From contig CAVYVI010000009.1 of the NCBI GenBank assembly GCA_963771905.1, forward strand, positions 558,001 to 622,000: a DNA stretch of 64,000 nt, given 5' to 3'. The translations under genes were made by a program, and so were the position numbers. How positions within the stretch are numbered: position 1 is the stretch's first letter; the number at the start of each line of letters is the position of its first letter. A model generated the notes under the pieces. The model was not told where the DNA came from. It worked only from the letters and a program-made list of their open reading frames with translations, and searched no databases. The stretch comes from Palsa-147 sp963771905 (GTDB lineage Bacteria > Acidobacteriota > Terriglobia > Acidiferrales > UBA7541). Below are positions 63,447 through 64,000 of this stretch, one piece after another.

Positions 63447-64000
63447 ATGAGCGATGCGATGAGCGACGGATCACAAATCGCTGAAACAGCCGAACGACGG
63501 GCGCACGAGAGCCGCGACGCCGAAATGCTGCCGGGCTTCTGGTATCCGGCTCCGCGCAGCACGCAAGTGGCGCGGAAACGGATGCAAACGGCGCTGCTGC
63601 TCGAAATTCCGCTGACGATCGGGCGAGATGCGCAGGGGCGGGTGTTTGCGATGCGCGATACGTGCCCGCATCGCGGGATGCCGCTTTCGTTCGGGCGGCT
63701 GGAAGCGGGAAACGTTGAATGCAGTTATCACGGCTGGCAATTCGACGTGCATTCGGGGCAGTGCATGGTGATTCCGTCGCTGACGGCGGATTCGAAACTG
63801 AAATGCGACCGGATTTTCGCGGACGCGTTTCCATGCGAAGAGCGCGACGGGTACATCTGGGTTTACTTCCCTGACGGCGACCTTCACGCACTGCGACGTG
63901 ACGCGATTCCCGCGGCGCCGGAGCTGCCGAAATTCGGCGAGCACTACCGGATGGCGCACTTTGCGGCCGAAATGCCGGTGAGCGTCGACAACGGCATCAT
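63447..64000 (+). CDS. Rieske-type oxygenase alpha subunit (3' truncated)
   Basis: Open from ATG 63447 to the window end (184 codons seen). Rieske [2Fe-2S] ligands are complete: TCPHRGMPLSFGRL and CSYHGWQFD, i.e. CxH...CxxH. After it comes the entry to the catalytic domain (MAHFAAEMPVSVDNGI), where the mononuclear-iron facial triad would follow outside the window. Ring-hydroxylating or demethylating oxygenase; substrate cannot be named. A second in-frame ATG is at 63459. Divergent from prfA with a 255-nt gap containing no other supported gene. Confidence 0.88.
   Translation, partial: MSDAMSDGSQIAETAERRAHESRDAEMLPGFWYPAPRSTQVARKRMQTALLLEIPLTIGRDAQGRVFAMRDTCPHRGMPLSFGRLEAGNVECSYHGWQFDVHSGQCMVIPSLTADSKLKCDRIFADAFPCEERDGYIWVYFPDGDLHALRRDAIPAAPELPKFGEHYRMAHFAAEMPVSVDNGI

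Overview
The window is a 64-kb piece of a high-GC bacterial chromosome (roughly 60% GC by eye), gene-dense and mostly housekeeping. Gene content and order (tgt-yajC-secD-secF followed by tonB-exbB-exbD-exbD-TPR lipoprotein, a TetR/TolC/EmrA/EmrB operon, a PA0069-type radical SAM protein, DUF3052, DUF2231, SYLF and DUF6569 proteins) fit an Acidobacteriota member, probably a soil lineage of the Terriglobia type. That assignment is inference from gene content. I saw no rRNA gene, intact tRNA gene or CRISPR array. Two genes run off the edges: ruvA at the left and a Rieske oxygenase at the right.

Layout. 1-5.7 kb: ruvA (partial), a small ABM-fold protein, ruvB, an alpha/beta hydrolase, folK, a DUF6569 secreted protein and a degenerate receiver-domain protein. 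5.9-8 kb: a radical SAM protein with a near-consensus promoter carrying direct repeats, and a zinc-ribbon protein. 8-13.8 kb: a five-gene leftward operon for tripartite drug efflux under a TetR regulator whose promoter carries a palindrome on the -10 box. 14-25 kb: SYLF lipid-binding protein, PBP4-type DacB, a LOG protein, MutS2, a PIN-domain toxin-antitoxin pair, then dnaG - DinB-fold gene - rpoD (macromolecular-synthesis cluster) ending in a strong terminator. 25-30 kb: START-like, DUF2231 and DUF3052 proteins, two Opp/Dpp-type ABC ATPases without permeases, and a Yip1 protein. 29.4-37.6 kb: tgt, yajC, secD, secF, tonB, exbB, exbD, exbD and a TPR lipoprotein, one rightward envelope block ending in a terminator. 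38.3-44.3 kb: one 1981-residue surface protein built of TIG, Ig-like and beta-propeller domains between two related end domains. 44.5-49.5 kb: mtaB, acpS, pgeF, a GT21-like glycosyltransferase and a frameshifted unknown gene.

50.1-54.4 kb is the accessory region: a winged-helix protein with PD-(D/E)XK-like motifs, a convergent two-gene operon of a Ser/Thr kinase and an unrecognised 397-aa protein (lower GC than the flanks), and a 1-kb stretch with two diverged tandem copies of a compact unit (conserved block, tiny basic ORF, same-type terminator) that I cannot match to a known class. 54.4-64 kb returns to core genes: lon, cca, a PP2C/SpoIIE-type phosphatase, dinB (Pol IV), prmC, prfA and the partial Rieske oxygenase.

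Genome-wide style: several genes (22263, 30714, 50232, 59702) have a -10 box ending only 6-9 nt before the start codon, which points to leaderless transcripts; three others have TATAAT about 36 nt upstream. TTG/GTG starts are frequent (rpoD, mutS2, mtaB, acpS, probably lon).
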